The notes: generated by a model from the letters alone, not told the origin. DNA of 64,000 bases from Micromonospora kangleipakensis (GCF_004217615.1 NZ_SHLD01000001.1:7192001-7256000); one strand, 5' to 3'; counted from the stretch's first letter, positions 16,024 through 25,345 are shown. A program made the numbers and translations.

Positions 16024-17726
16024 ACCGCCGCCCCGGCTCCCCGGCGGCCCGGCACCTCGCGTCCCCGGTGCCCGCGGCCGGCGCGCCGTCGGTGGAAACG
16101 CCACGCGCGTCGTCCATGGGCCCGGTCGCCGCGCCGGCGGCGGTCGGGTACGCCCAGCTCTGGTCCGCCGACCCGGCTGCCTGGGCCGGCGCCGGGGCGG
16201 CCTGGCGCGGACTGACCGATCCGGTGGGCCGGCGGGCCGACGCCCTGGACGCCCGGGTGGCCGCCCTGCGTCCGGCGTGGTCCGGCGCGGCCGGCGACGC
16301 GGCCCGGGCGCGGCTCACCACGCTGCGCACCGAGCTGACCGACGTGCTGCCCGCGCTGATCGAGGTCGACCAGGTGCTCGCCGAGTTCGCCGGGCGGTTG
16401 CGCGGGGCGAAGGCCCGGCTCGCCGCCGCCGTCACCCTCGCCGAGCAGGGCCGGCTGATGGTCGACCGGTCGGGCCGGGTCCGGGCGGATCCGGCCGTGC
16501 CGCGCCCCGCCGAGCGGGTCGGCCCCGGGGTGGCCCAGGTGGCGGCGGCGGTGCGCGCGGCGGTGGAGCTGGCCGGGGCGGCGGACCGGGAGGCGACCGC
16601 CCGGTTGGCCGAGCTGTCGGCGGCGGCCACCGCGGGCCGGGTGAGCGTCCCGCCCGGCCGGCGACCACCGGCCGGCGCCGGTCCGGCCGAGGTGGGCCGC
16701 TGGTGGGCGGGCCTGACGCCGGCCGAGCGCCGGTGGCTGGTGGCGCGCGAGCCGACCCTGGTGGGTCGCCTGGACGGGGTACCGGTGACCGCCCGGGACC
16801 AGGCCAACCGGCTGCTGCTGGCCGCGCGGCGAGCGGCGCTGCTGGCCCGCGAGCGCGAGCTGCTGAGTCGGCCGCCCCGCGGTCCGCTGGAGGTGGCCGG
16901 GCTGGCTCGGGTCGCGGCGGCGCTGCGCGGCCTGGACGCGCTCGCCGAGCGGTTGGCCGCGCCGGGGCCACCCCGGGCGTACCTGCTCGGGCTCGACCCG
17001 GCCGGCGACGGGCGGACGATCGTGGCGCTGGGCAACCCGGACCGGGCCGGCGCGGTGCTGACGTACGTGCCGGGGATGACCGCGGACCTGGCCGACGCCC
17101 CGGGCGAGCTGGGCCGGGCGGCCCGGGTGCTGGACCGCTGCGCGGCGCTCGCCCCGGCCGAGGAGACGGCGGCGGTGCTCTGGCTGGACTACGACGCCCC
17201 GGACTTTCTCCACGAGGCGGCGCGGGGCGGGCAGGCCCGGGACGCGGGGCCGGCGCTGCACCGGTTCCAGGAGGGGCTGCGCGCCTCCCACGAGGGGCCG
17301 CCGGCGCGGCACACCGTGCTCGGGCACAGCTACGGGTCGGTGGTGGTGGGCGCGGCCGCCCGCGACCAGGGGTTGAGCGCCGACGCGCTGGTCTTCGTGG
17401 GCTCGCCCGGGGTGGGCGTGGCGCACGCCGCGGAGCTGCGGATGCCGGCCGGTCAGGTGTGGGCGAGCACCGCGCCGGACGACGTGATCCGGCTGGCCCG
17501 GCCGCCGGACGAACTGGTCCGCCGGGCGGCGCTCGGCGGGACGCCGCTCGGCCCGGCGGTGGCGCTGCTCCACCCGGTCGAGCACGAGCTGTGGTTCGGG
17601 CACGACCCGAGCGACCCGGGCTTCGGCGGCCGGCGCTTCCCCAGCGGCCGGTACGGCCACACCGGCTACTGGGACCCCGGCAATCCCGCCCTGGACGGGA
17701 TGGCCCGGATCGTGCTCGGCCGGTGA
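16020..17726 (+). CDS. DUF1023 alpha/beta hydrolase with WXG-like N-terminus
   Basis: 568 residues, GTG start overlapping the preceding stop (GTGA). Residues about 40-175 are long helices with WxG-like elements (YAQLWSADPAAW, LRPAWSGAAGDAARARL), the layout of ESX substrates. From about 320 the DUF1023 hydrolase domain follows: YLLGLDPAGDGRTIVALGNPD, VLTYVPGM, the nucleophile elbow LGHSYGSVVVG with catalytic Ser, FVGSPGVGV, and PDDVIRLA near the acid. RYGHTGYWDPGNPAL supplies the C-terminal His. DUF1023 proteins of actinomycetes are thought to act at the cell envelope on lipids or esters. No signal peptide, so type VII export is the natural route. Substrate unknown. Confidence 0.82.
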   Translation: MNRRPGSPAARHLASPVPAAGAPSVETPRASSMGPVAAPAAVGYAQLWSADPAAWAGAGAAWRGLTDPVGRRADALDARVAALRPAWSGAAGDAARARLTTLRTELTDVLPALIEVDQVLAEFAGRLRGAKARLAAAVTLAEQGRLMVDRSGRVRADPAVPRPAERVGPGVAQVAAAVRAAVELAGAADREATARLAELSAAATAGRVSVPPGRRPPAGAGPAEVGRWWAGLTPAERRWLVAREPTLVGRLDGVPVTARDQANRLLLAARRAALLARERELLSRPPRGPLEVAGLARVAAALRGLDALAERLAAPGPPRAYLLGLDPAGDGRTIVALGNPDRAGAVLTYVPGMTADLADAPGELGRAARVLDRCAALAPAEETAAVLWLDYDAPDFLHEAARGGQARDAGPALHRFQEGLRASHEGPPARHTVLGHSYGSVVVGAAARDQGLSADALVFVGSPGVGVAHAAELRMPAGQVWASTAPDDVIRLARPPDELVRRAALGGTPLGPAVALLHPVEHELWFGHDPSDPGFGGRRFPSGRYGHTGYWDPGNPALDGMARIVLGR

Positions 17727-17747
17727 GCGCGGGCCCCACCAATGCGC

Positions 17748-17779
17748 GGGGCCCCTCCACCGCGCGGTGGAGGGGCCCC
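17748..17779. terminator. 32-bp perfect palindrome, bidirectional terminator
   Basis: The halves GGGGCCCCTCCACCGC (17748-17763) and its complement (17764-17779) abut directly. It lies between the convergent DUF1023 gene and glmS, 20 bp from each stop. It fits a strong hairpin terminator for both directions. Confidence 0.85.
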
Positions 17780-17798
17780 GGAGCGAAATCGCAGCCGG

Positions 17799-19712
17799 TT
17801 ACTCGACGGTGACCGACTTGGCCAGGTTGCGCGGCTGGTCGACGTCGTGCCCGCGGGCGGCGGCGATCTCGGCGGCGAGCACCTGGAGCGGCACCGTGGT
17901 GACCAGCGGGGCCAGCAGGGTCGGCGTACGCGGCACGTAGATCAGGTGGTCGGCGTAGCGGACGACGGCCTCGTCGCCCTCCTCCGCGATCACGATGGTC
18001 CGGGCGCCACGGGCGCGGACCTCCTGGATGTTGGAGACGACCTTGTCGTGCAGCATGCCCCGGCCGACCGGCGAGGGGACCACGCAGATCACCGGGGTGC
18101 CCTTGTCGATCAGCGCGATCGGGCCGTGCTTCAGCTCGCCGGCGGCGAAGCCCTCGGCGTGCATGTACGCCAGCTCCTTGAGCTTGAGCGCGCCCTCCAG
18201 GGCCACCGGGTAGCCCACGTGCCGGCCGATGAAGAGCACCGTCGGCTCGGACTTCAGCTCGCGGGCCAGCTCGCGGACCGGCTCGATCCGGTCGAGCAGC
18301 TCGCGCAGCTTGCCCGGCATCTCCTGGAGCTGGGCGACCACCGCGCCCACCTCGTCGGCGAACTTGATCCCGCGTACCTGGGCCAGGTGCAGGCCGATCA
18401 GGTAGCAGGCGACGAGCTGGGTGAGGAACGCCTTGGTGGAGGCGACGGCGATCTCCGGGCCGCCGTGGGTGTAGAGCACGGCGTCCGACTCGCGGGGGAT
18501 CGTGGAGCCGTTGGTGTTGCAGATGGCCAGCACCCGGGCCTTCTGCTCCTTGGCGTGGCGCAGCGCCATCAGGGTGTCCATGGTCTCGCCGGACTGCGAG
18601 ATCACCACGATCAGGGTGGACCGGTCCAGGACCGGGTCGCGGTAGCGGAACTCGCTGGCCAGCTCGACCTCGCAGGGGATGCGGGTCCAGTGCTCGATGG
18701 CGTACTTGGCGACCAGCCCGGCGTGGTACGCGGTGCCGCAGGCGACAATGAAGATCTTGTCGACGTCGCGCAGGTCCTGCTCGCTGAGGCGGACCTCGTC
18801 GAGGGCGATCTCACCGGTGTCGGTGAGCCGGCCGAGCAGCGTGTCGGCGATCGCCTGCGGCTGCTCCTCGATCTCCTTGAGCATGAACCAGTCGTAACCG
18901 CCCTTCTCGGCGGCCGAGGCGTCCCAGTCGATGTGGAAGTCCTTGCCGGTGGCGGGCTGACCGGCGAAGTCGGTGATCTCGATGCTGTCCGTGGTGATCA
19001 GGACGATCTGGTCCTGGCCCAGCTCGACCGCGTCGCGGGTGTGCTCGATGAACGCGGCCACGTCGCTGGCCAGGAAGTTCTCGCCGTCGCCGCGGCCGAC
19101 CACCAGCGGCGAGTTGCGCCGGGCGCCGACCACCGCGCCGGGGATGCCGGCGTCAACGGCGAGCAGGGTGAACGCGCCCTCCAGCCGCTGGCAGACCACC
19201 CGCATGGCGGAGGCGAGCAGCTGCGGGCTGTCCACCTCGCCGGCCGAGCGCAGGTCGGCCAGCGCGGCGGAGAGCAGGTGCGCGGCGCACTCGGTGTCGG
19301 TGTCGCTGGCGAACTCGACGCCGTCGGCCTCCAGCTCGGCGCGGAGCTTGGCGAAGTTCTCGATGATGCCGTTGTGGATCACCGCGACCCGGCCGTCGGG
19401 GGCGACGTGCGGGTGGGCGTTGCGGTCGGTGGGGCCGCCGTGGGTGGCCCAGCGGGTGTGCCCGATGCCGGTGGTGCCGTCGCCGATGCCGATCGGGCTG
19501 GCGGCGCAGGACTCCGGGTCGACGGCGGCCCGCTCGGCGAGCACCTTCTCCAGGTTGGCCAGCTTGCCGGCCTTCTTCTCGGTCAGCAGCTCGTCGTCGC
19601 ACACGATGGCGACGCCGGCCGAGTCGTAGCCGCGGTACTCAAGCCGCCGCAGTCCGTCGAGCACGATGCCGAGCGCCGGGCGCGAACCGGCGTAACCCAC
19701 GATTCCACACAT
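17799..19712 (-). CDS. glmS: Glutamine--fructose-6-phosphate aminotransferase
   Basis: 637 residues, slightly longer than the usual 610. It makes glucosamine-6-phosphate, the first step to UDP-GlcNAc. The N-terminal amidotransferase starts MCGIVGYAG with Cys2 as nucleophile and has RLEYRGYDSAG, HTRWATHG and HNGIIEN. Two SIS domains follow (ACGTAYHAG, SQSGETMDTL, then KELAYMHAEGFAAGELKHGP). The C-terminus DQPRNLAKSVTVE closes the sugar site. No upstream glmS ribozyme was recognised. glmM, the next enzyme of the pathway, is 4 kb away, also on the minus strand. Confidence 0.97.
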   Translation of the reverse strand: MCGIVGYAGSRPALGIVLDGLRRLEYRGYDSAGVAIVCDDELLTEKKAGKLANLEKVLAERAAVDPESCAASPIGIGDGTTGIGHTRWATHGGPTDRNAHPHVAPDGRVAVIHNGIIENFAKLRAELEADGVEFASDTDTECAAHLLSAALADLRSAGEVDSPQLLASAMRVVCQRLEGAFTLLAVDAGIPGAVVGARRNSPLVVGRGDGENFLASDVAAFIEHTRDAVELGQDQIVLITTDSIEITDFAGQPATGKDFHIDWDASAAEKGGYDWFMLKEIEEQPQAIADTLLGRLTDTGEIALDEVRLSEQDLRDVDKIFIVACGTAYHAGLVAKYAIEHWTRIPCEVELASEFRYRDPVLDRSTLIVVISQSGETMDTLMALRHAKEQKARVLAICNTNGSTIPRESDAVLYTHGGPEIAVASTKAFLTQLVACYLIGLHLAQVRGIKFADEVGAVVAQLQEMPGKLRELLDRIEPVRELARELKSEPTVLFIGRHVGYPVALEGALKLKELAYMHAEGFAAGELKHGPIALIDKGTPVICVVPSPVGRGMLHDKVVSNIQEVRARGARTIVIAEEGDEAVVRYADHLIYVPRTPTLLAPLVTTVPLQVLAAEIAAARGHDVDQPRNLAKSVTVE

Positions 19713-20032
19713 GGCCCCGAGCCTAACGCAGTTTCGCTCATCGTGCGTGCGCGGAAGTCCGGTAAATGATCAGTGAATTTGAGCGATCAGGTGAACACCG
19801 GCGAAGGATCGGACATATCACCCGGCACGGGTGGGCACCGCTGGTTCCGCCCGTCCAGCGGCCGGAAACACAACCGCGCGCCAGCCCGGGTGGCCGGGGC
19901 GGTGCGGCTCACCGGCGGACGACGCGGGCGGCGTACATTCGGGCTCGCCCAGCGGGGCGACGAACACCCCCCGGGGCACCTCCTCCCCCGGCCGCGGAGG
20001 CCTCCGCGGCCCGACCCCTGCGAGCGGAGCTG
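19713..20032. other. 320-bp intergenic region between glmS and the MmpS-like gene
   Basis: Divergent promoter region. Near 19764-19792 the base composition drops (TAAATGATCAGTGAATTTGA), a likely promoter zone. It also holds the 22-bp palindrome at 19990-20011, listed separately. No gene-like frame with codon bias was seen. Confidence 0.5.
19990..20011. repeat. 22-bp perfect palindrome upstream of MmpS-like gene
   Basis: GGCCGCGGAGG followed directly by its complement CCTCCGCGGCC, 21 bp before the ATG at 20033. It may be an operator or an RNA hairpin in the leader; it also contains GGAGG, which would be hidden in the stem. Confidence 0.55.
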
Positions 20033-20782
20033 ATGTCCCAGGCGACGCCACCCCCCGACCCGCAGCCGGCGACCGGCGCGGTCCCGACCGGCCCGACGGC
20101 CGCGCCCCACCGGTGGGTGCCGCCGGACAAGCCGTCGTCCGGACCGGAGCCCGACCCCTGGCTGCCGCCCTCGACCGGGGCGGCCCCGGCAGCGCCCGGG
20201 TCTCCCGCGCCCGTCGCCGAGCCCGCCGTCGAACGTCCACGCGGCCGGGACGGCAGGACGACCACCGTCGTCCTCTCGGTCTTCGCCGTCGTGGTGCTGG
20301 CGGTCTGCGGTCTCCTCGGCGTCGCCGGGCTCCTCGTCAACCTGCCGGCCGACCCGTTCGGCGCGCCGAAGGTCGCCGGGCCGCGGCAGGACACGCCGAC
20401 CACCCCGGACGAGGACGAGGACCAGGGTGCGGAGGCTGCCGCGGGCGGGCAGCCGGCACCGGACCCGACGCCCACCAGGAAGCCCGCCGCCACCCCGTCC
20501 GGCGGACCGGGCCGGTTCGCCGTCGCGTACGAGGTGACCGGCCAGGGGCCGGCCAACATCCAGTACTACGACGCGGACGGCTATCTCGTCGAGCTCGACG
20601 AGGTGCGGCTGCCGTGGCACACGAAGATCAGCACCGACGATCCGAGCCGAGCGTCCGTGATGGCGAACAAGGGCGACGACAAGGGCGGGCGCACCATCGC
20701 CTGCGCGATGACGGTGAACGGTGGCGTGCCCGTCACCGAGTCCGTCGACGACCGCGGCTGGCGGGTCAGCTGCGGCGGCTGA
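20033..20782 (+). CDS. MmpS-like membrane-anchored protein
   Basis: 249 residues from ATG 20033, with GAGCGGAG upstream. A Pro-rich cytoplasmic segment (1-80) is followed by a single membrane helix (about 82-106, TVVLSVFAVVVLAVCGLLGV). An acidic/Pro linker comes next, then a C-terminal beta domain from about 168: FAVAYEVTGQGPANIQYYDAD, LPWHTKI, TIACAMTVNGGVPVTESVD and VSCGG. That domain matches the MmpS family (two Cys that may form a disulphide, a Val-rich sandwich). In mycobacteria MmpS assists MmpL lipid transporters; there is no MmpL gene here, and solitary MmpS-like proteins are common in this group. Function unknown. Confidence 0.75.
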   Translation: MSQATPPPDPQPATGAVPTGPTAAPHRWVPPDKPSSGPEPDPWLPPSTGAAPAAPGSPAPVAEPAVERPRGRDGRTTTVVLSVFAVVVLAVCGLLGVAGLLVNLPADPFGAPKVAGPRQDTPTTPDEDEDQGAEAAAGGQPAPDPTPTRKPAATPSGGPGRFAVAYEVTGQGPANIQYYDADGYLVELDEVRLPWHTKISTDDPSRASVMANKGDDKGGRTIACAMTVNGGVPVTESVDDRGWRVSCGG

Positions 20783-20825
20783 CGGCGGGCTCGAGGTGTC
20801 AGCCCCGGGCCGTAGGCTGGCCCGC

Positions 20826-22013
20826 GTGACGACGACCGATCCCCTGGTGGCCCGGATGCGGCCGTTCGGCACCACCATCTTCGCCGAGATGTCCGCGCTC
20901 GCCGTGCGTACCGGCGCGGTCAACCTCGGCCAGGGTTTCCCCGACACCGACGGCCCGCCGGAGATGCTGGCCGCGGCCGCCGAGGCGCTGCACTCCGGCC
21001 ACAACCAGTACCCGCCGGGCCCGGGCATCCCGGCGCTGCGCGCGGCCGTCGCCGCCCACCAGCGCCGGTTCTGGGGGCTGGAGTACGACCCGGACGGCGA
21101 GATCGTGGTGACCGCGGGCGCCACCGAGGCGATCGCCGCCAGCGTCCTCGCCCTCTGCGAGCCGGGCGACGAGGTGGTCTGCTTCGAGCCGTACTACGAC
21201 TCGTACGCCGCCTCGATCGCGCTGGCCGGCGCGGTCCGCCGCCGGGTCACGCTGCGTCCCGGCGCCGACGGCCGGTACGCCTTCGACCCGGCGGAGCTGC
21301 GCGCGGCGTTCGGCCCGCGGACCCGGCTGGTGCTGCTCAACTCCCCGCACAACCCCACCGGCAAGGTGTTCACCCCGGACGAGCTGGCGCTGGTCGCCGA
21401 GCTCTGCCGGGAGCACGACGCGTACGCGGTCACCGACGAGGTTTACGAGCACCTGGTCTTCCCCGACGCCGCCGCGCCGCACGTGCCGCTGGCCACGCTG
21501 CCCGGGATGCGGGAGCGGACGCTGCGGATCTCCTCGGCCGGCAAGACGTTCTCCTGCACCGGCTGGAAGGTCGGCTGGGTGAGTGGGCCGGCGCCGCTGG
21601 TCTCCGCGGTGCTGCGGGTCAAGCAGTTCCTCACCTTCGTCAACGCCGGCCCGCTGCAACCGGCGGTCGCCGTGGCGCTGGCCCTGCCGGACACGTACTT
21701 CGCGGAGTTCGCCGACGGCATGCGGCGGCGGCGGGACCAGCTCGTCGACGGGCTCACCGACGCCGGATTCGAGGTGTACGCCCCGGAGGGGACGTACTTC
21801 GTCACCGCCGACGTCACCGCGCTCGGCGGCCGGGACGGGGTGGAGTTCTGCCGCTCGCTGCCCGAGCGGTGCGGCGTGGTGGCGGTGCCGACGCAGGTCT
21901 TCTACGACGACGCCGAGGCGGGCCGACGGCTGGTCCGCTTCGCCTTCTGCAAGCGGCCCGAGGTGCTGACCGAGGCGGTGGCCCGGCTGGGCCGACTGAA
22001 GGAGGATCGATGA
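20826..22013 (+). CDS. Class I/II PLP aminotransferase (DapC/kynurenine aminotransferase-like)
   Basis: 395 residues from GTG 20826. It is a fold-type I aminotransferase: NLGQGFPDTDGPPEML, QYPPGPGIPALR, the ATEAIAAS phosphate loop, FEPYYDSY, NSPHNPTGKVF, DEVYEHLVF and the PLP lysine in SSAGKTFSCTGWKVGW. This profile fits the actinobacterial group annotated as N-succinyldiaminopimelate aminotransferase or kynurenine aminotransferase-like; the exact substrate is not readable. The stop overlaps the next start (ATGA), and both genes encode PLP enzymes, so they may act on the same amino acid. Confidence 0.88.
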   Translation: MTTTDPLVARMRPFGTTIFAEMSALAVRTGAVNLGQGFPDTDGPPEMLAAAAEALHSGHNQYPPGPGIPALRAAVAAHQRRFWGLEYDPDGEIVVTAGATEAIAASVLALCEPGDEVVCFEPYYDSYAASIALAGAVRRRVTLRPGADGRYAFDPAELRAAFGPRTRLVLLNSPHNPTGKVFTPDELALVAELCREHDAYAVTDEVYEHLVFPDAAAPHVPLATLPGMRERTLRISSAGKTFSCTGWKVGWVSGPAPLVSAVLRVKQFLTFVNAGPLQPAVAVALALPDTYFAEFADGMRRRRDQLVDGLTDAGFEVYAPEGTYFVTADVTALGGRDGVEFCRSLPERCGVVAVPTQVFYDDAEAGRRLVRFAFCKRPEVLTEAVARLGRLKEDR

Positions 22014-23119
22014 CCGACGCGTACGCCGATCGGGTCCGCCGGGTGGCGGCGCTGCGCGGCTGCGACACCGTGCTCTCCGGGATCCGGCCGACGTCGGTGG
22101 CCGAGCAGCTCGACGCGATCCGGGCGACCGCGACCGACGAGCTGCTGCCCGACTTCTACGGCGAGGGCGGGGCGGTCGAGGCGGTCGAGCGCCGGGTCGC
22201 CGAGCTGCTGGGCACGGAGGCGGTGGCCTTCTTCCCCACCGGCACGATGGCCCAGCAGGTCGCCATGCGGTACGGCGCCGAGCTGACCGGCCGGGACGCC
22301 GTCGGCCTGCACCCGCTGAGCCACCCGCTGATGCACGAGCGGGACGCGTACGCCGTGCTCGGTGGCCTGCGCGCGGTCCGGACCACGGGCGCGCCGCGCA
22401 ATCCGACCGCGGAGGAGATCGCCGGGCTGGACGAGCCGGTCGGCACCCTGCTGCTGGAGCTGCCGCTGCGGGACGCGGGTTTCGTCCTGCCCACCTGGGA
22501 CGAGCTGGTCGCGGTGGTCGGGGCGGCCCGGGACCGTGGCTTCCTGGTGCACCTGGACGGCGCCCGGCTCTGGGAGTCCACCGTCCACCTGGGGCGCTCG
22601 GCGGCCGAGGTCGCCGGGCTGGCGGACAGCACCTACGTCTCGTTCTACAAGTCCCTCGGCGGCCACTCGGGTGCCGCCCTCGCCGGCACGGCCGAGTTGG
22701 TCCGCTACGCCCGGGCCTGGCGGCACCGCTACGGCGGCAACCTGTTCCAGCAGTGGCCGGCGGCGCTGGCCGCCGTGGCCGGCCTGGACCGCGAGCTGCC
22801 CCGGCTGCCCGCCTACGTCGCCCACGCGAAGCGCGTCGCGGAGGCGTTGGCCGGGCTGCCGGGCGCCCGGGTCCACCCGACGCCGCCGCACACCCACCAG
22901 TTCCGGCTCTGGCTGCCGCACCCGGCGGACGCCCTGAACGACGCCAACCTCGCCCTCGCCGAGGAGGAGAAGGCCTGGTTCGTGGGCGGCTGGCGGGATA
23001 CCGAGGTGCCCGGCGTGGCGCTGGCCGAGGTGACGGTGGCCGGCCCGGCCCTGGAGCTCTCCCCCGACCAGGTCACCGACCTGGCCGACCGCTTCCTCCG
23101 CCGAGTCCCGCCCGCCTGA
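22010..23119 (+). CDS. Threonine aldolase / beta-eliminating lyase family protein
   Basis: 369 residues, ATG 22010 with GGAGG 5 nt upstream and overlapping the previous stop. A fold-type I PLP enzyme of the beta-eliminating lyase/threonine aldolase family: FFPTGTMAQQVAMR, HPLSHPLMHE with a ring-stacking His, LLELPLRDAGFVLPTWDEL, VHLDGARLWES with the PLP Asp, and the Schiff-base lysine in SFYKSLGGHSGA. C-terminal HTHQFRLWLP completes the small domain. The family cleaves L-threonine to glycine and acetaldehyde, but substrate range varies. Coupled to the upstream aminotransferase. Confidence 0.85.
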   Translation: MTDAYADRVRRVAALRGCDTVLSGIRPTSVAEQLDAIRATATDELLPDFYGEGGAVEAVERRVAELLGTEAVAFFPTGTMAQQVAMRYGAELTGRDAVGLHPLSHPLMHERDAYAVLGGLRAVRTTGAPRNPTAEEIAGLDEPVGTLLLELPLRDAGFVLPTWDELVAVVGAARDRGFLVHLDGARLWESTVHLGRSAAEVAGLADSTYVSFYKSLGGHSGAALAGTAELVRYARAWRHRYGGNLFQQWPAALAAVAGLDRELPRLPAYVAHAKRVAEALAGLPGARVHPTPPHTHQFRLWLPHPADALNDANLALAEEEKAWFVGGWRDTEVPGVALAEVTVAGPALELSPDQVTDLADRFLRRVPPA

Positions 23120-23188
23120 CGGCCCCGCGGTCGACCACAACCCGCCGCCACCGGGACTCGCGTCCGCTGCTGGGACCTGGTGGAGTGA

Positions 23189-23289
23189 CGCTACGAGGCT
23201 GATGACGTCGGTGAATCACCTTCGACGACACGCTTCGGTCCGCGCCGACGTCGCGCGGGTGATCCGTTCACGTCATCAGGTTCGTAGCG
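23189..23289. repeat. Inverted pair of a 33-bp dispersed repeat
   Basis: Two copies of a 33-bp sequence face each other: 23257-23289 on the plus strand and 23189-23221 on the minus strand (about 23 of 33 shared between them). A third copy is at 60441-60473 (28 of 33 identical to the 23257 copy). The common core is GTTCACGNCATCAG followed by NTTCNTAGCG. It lies between convergent genes, with 35 bp between the copies. It is likely a small mobile or palindromic element. Confidence 0.6.
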
Positions 23290-23344
23290 CGCCAGCAATG
23301 AGGCGCTGCGGCTGCGCGCGGACCGGGACGACACCAGGACGGAG

Positions 23345-23376
23345 CCGGGCGCGGCGGGTCTCCCCGCCGCGCCCGG
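23345..23376 (-). terminator. Terminator after glmM
   Basis: Perfect 14-bp arms CCGGGCGCGGCGGG (23345-23358) and its complement (23363-23376) with a TCTC/GAGA tetraloop, 17 bp beyond the glmM stop. Confidence 0.85.
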
Positions 23377-23392
23377 TCAGCCGGTGAAGCGG

Positions 23393-24748
23393 TCAGGCGG
23401 TGGGGCTGGCGGTGCGGACGTGGGCGGCGATCCGCTCGGCGACCTCGCGGGCCGTCGCCTCGGTGGCCGCCTCGACCATGACCCGGACCAGCGGCTCGGT
23501 GCCGGACGGGCGCAGCAGCACCCGGCCGGTCTCGCCCAGCTCGGCCTCGGCCCGCTCCACCTCGGCGCGGACGGCCGGCGCGGCGGCGCCCACGGTCCGG
23601 TCGCCGACCGGCACGTTGATCAGCACCTGAGGCAGCTTGGTGACGACCGAGCCCAGCTCGGCGAGGGACTTGCCGGTGGCGGCCATCCGGGACATCAGGT
23701 GCAGCCCGGTCAGCACCCCGTCGCCGGTGGTGGCGTACGCCGGCATGACGATGTGGCCGCTCTGCTCGCCGCCGAGGGCGAGGCCGGAGGCGCGCAGCTC
23801 CTCCAGGACGTACCGGTCGCCGACCTTGGTCTCGACCAGGCGGATGCCCTGCGCGGACATCGCCAGCCGCAGGCCGAGGTTGCTCATCACCGTCGCGACC
23901 AGGGTGTCCTGGGTCAGCTCGCCGGCCTCCCGCATGGCCAGCGCCAGGATGGCCATCAGCTGGTCGCCGTCGACCTCGTCGCCGTCGGCGGTCACCGCGA
24001 CGCACCGGTCGGCGTCGCCGTCGTGGGCGATGCCGAGGTGCGCGCCGTGCTCGACCACGGCGGCGCGCAGCGCGTCGATGTGGTTGGAGCCGCAGTCGTC
24101 GTTGATGTTGAGCCCGTCCGGCTGGGCGTAAATCGCGATGACCTCGGCACCCGCCTCCCGGTACGCCACCGGGGCGACCTCGGCGGCGGCGCCGTTCGCG
24201 CAGTCCACGACGACCTTGATCCCGTCCAGCCGGTGCGGCACCGTGCCGACGAGGTGCTGGACGTAGTGGTCGGCGCCGTCCAGCAGGTCGTGCACCCGCC
24301 CGACGCCGGCCCCGATCGGGCGGTCCCAGGCGGTGGTGGCGTTCGCCTCGACAGCCGCCTCGATCCGCATCTCGATCTCGTCCGGCAGCTTGTGCCCACC
24401 GGCGGCGAAGAGCTTGATCCCGTTGTCCGGCATCGGGTTGTGCGAGGCGGAGAGCATCACGCCCAGGTCGGCCTTGGCCTCCGCGGTGAGGAACGCCACC
24501 GCGGGGGTGGGCAGCACGCCGACCCGCACCACGTTGGCGCCCGCGCTGGTCAGGCCGGCCACCACGGCCGCCTCCAGCATCTCGCCGCTGGCCCGGGTGT
24601 CCCGCCCGACGACGGCGAGCGGCGGATGACTCTTGTCCGTCTCGGCCAGCGTGTGGGCGGCGGCCACCGCCACCGCGAGCGCCAATTCCGGGGTGAGATC
24701 CGCGTTCGCCCGCCCGCGTACCCCGTCCGTGCCGAACAACCGGCCCAT
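23393..24748 (-). CDS. glmM: Phosphoglucosamine mutase
   Basis: 451 residues from ATG 24748 (GGAGG upstream); in-frame upstream sequence is not gene-like. It converts glucosamine-6-phosphate to glucosamine-1-phosphate. [12 protein letters not shown] is the typical N-terminus. The phosphoserine is Ser102 in [13 protein letters not shown], the Mg loop is DGDADR, the sugar loop is GGEQSGH, and the C-terminal phosphate loop is [12 protein letters not shown]. The gene follows rplM-rpsI on the same strand, with a hairpin between, a common actinobacterial order. It ends in a strong hairpin. Confidence 0.97.
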   Translation of the reverse strand: MGRLFGTDGVRGRANADLTPELALAVAVAAAHTLAETDKSHPPLAVVGRDTRASGEMLEAAVVAGLTSAGANVVRVGVLPTPAVAFLTAEAKADLGVMLSASHNPMPDNGIKLFAAGGHKLPDEIEMRIEAAVEANATTAWDRPIGAGVGRVHDLLDGADHYVQHLVGTVPHRLDGIKVVVDCANGAAAEVAPVAYREAGAEVIAIYAQPDGLNINDDCGSNHIDALRAAVVEHGAHLGIAHDGDADRCVAVTADGDEVDGDQLMAILALAMREAGELTQDTLVATVMSNLGLRLAMSAQGIRLVETKVGDRYVLEELRASGLALGGEQSGHIVMPAYATTGDGVLTGLHLMSRMAATGKSLAELGSVVTKLPQVLINVPVGDRTVGAAAPAVRAEVERAEAELGETGRVLLRPSGTEPLVRVMVEAATEATAREVAERIAAHVRTASPTA

Positions 24749-24785
24749 ACCCGCCAACCTCCGATGAAACGGTCCCAGGGAAAGG

Positions 24786-24834
24786 CGGACGGCCGGGCCA
24801 CCTCCCGTTCGAGGGAGGCGGACCCGGCCGTCCG
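24786..24834 (-). terminator. Terminator between rpsI and glmM
   Basis: Outer arms CGGACGGCCGGG (24786-24797) and CCCGGCCGTCCG (24823-24834), plus an inner CCTCCC/GGGAGG stem (24801-24806 and 24813-24818) with a 6-nt loop. It follows the rpsI stop by 27 bp. Confidence 0.8.
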
Positions 24835-24860
24835 TCAGAAGTACAACGCGCTGCTGAAGA

Positions 24861-25325
24861 TCAGCGCTTCGAGTACTGAGGAGCCTTACGAGCCTTCTTG
24901 AGGCCGTACTTCTTGCTCTCCTTGACCCGGGCGTCACGGGTCAGGAAGCCGGCCTTCTTCAGGGCCGGACGGTCGTCGGGCTCGTTCACGATCAGCGCCC
25001 GGGCGATGGCCAGCCGCAGCGCACCGGCCTGGCCGGTGGTGCCGCCGCCACGCAGGTTGGCGATGACGTCGAACGCCTCGGGCTTCTCGGCGGTCACCAG
25101 CGGGTCCTTGATGAGCTGCTGGTGCACCTTGCTCGGGAAGTAGGCCTCGAGGTCCCGGCCGTTGCAGGTGATCTTGCCGGTGCCGGGGACGATGCGAACC
25201 CGGACGATGGCCTCCTTGCGCCGACCCACGGTCTGGATCGGGCGGTCACCGCGAGGCGCGCGGGCGACGGGCGCCGGCGCCTCGGCGGCCTCGGGGGCAA
25301 CCTCGGTCTCGGTGATGTCGGTCAT
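24861..25325 (-). CDS. rpsI: 30S ribosomal protein S9
   Basis: 154 residues from ATG 25325, which has GAAGGAAG upstream. A GTG at 25349 overlaps the rplM stop and would add eight residues, so coupled initiation there is possible. An N-terminal acidic/Ala extension of about 35 residues, usual in actinobacteria, precedes the S9 core: [64 protein letters not shown], and the C-terminal KAPQYSKR that reaches the ribosomal P site. It follows rplM by 20 bp. Confidence 0.97.
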   Translation of the reverse strand: MTDITETEVAPEAAEAPAPVARAPRGDRPIQTVGRRKEAIVRVRIVPGTGKITCNGRDLEAYFPSKVHQQLIKDPLVTAEKPEAFDVIANLRGGGTTGQAGALRLAIARALIVNEPDDRPALKKAGFLTRDARVKESKKYGLKKARKAPQYSKR

Positions 25326-25345
25326 GCTGCTTCCTTCGCCCGCGC

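Noticed and set aside
17713..17799. Palindrome as glmS ribozyme or operator
   Set aside because: It lies at the 3' end of glmS between convergent genes, so a terminator explains it.
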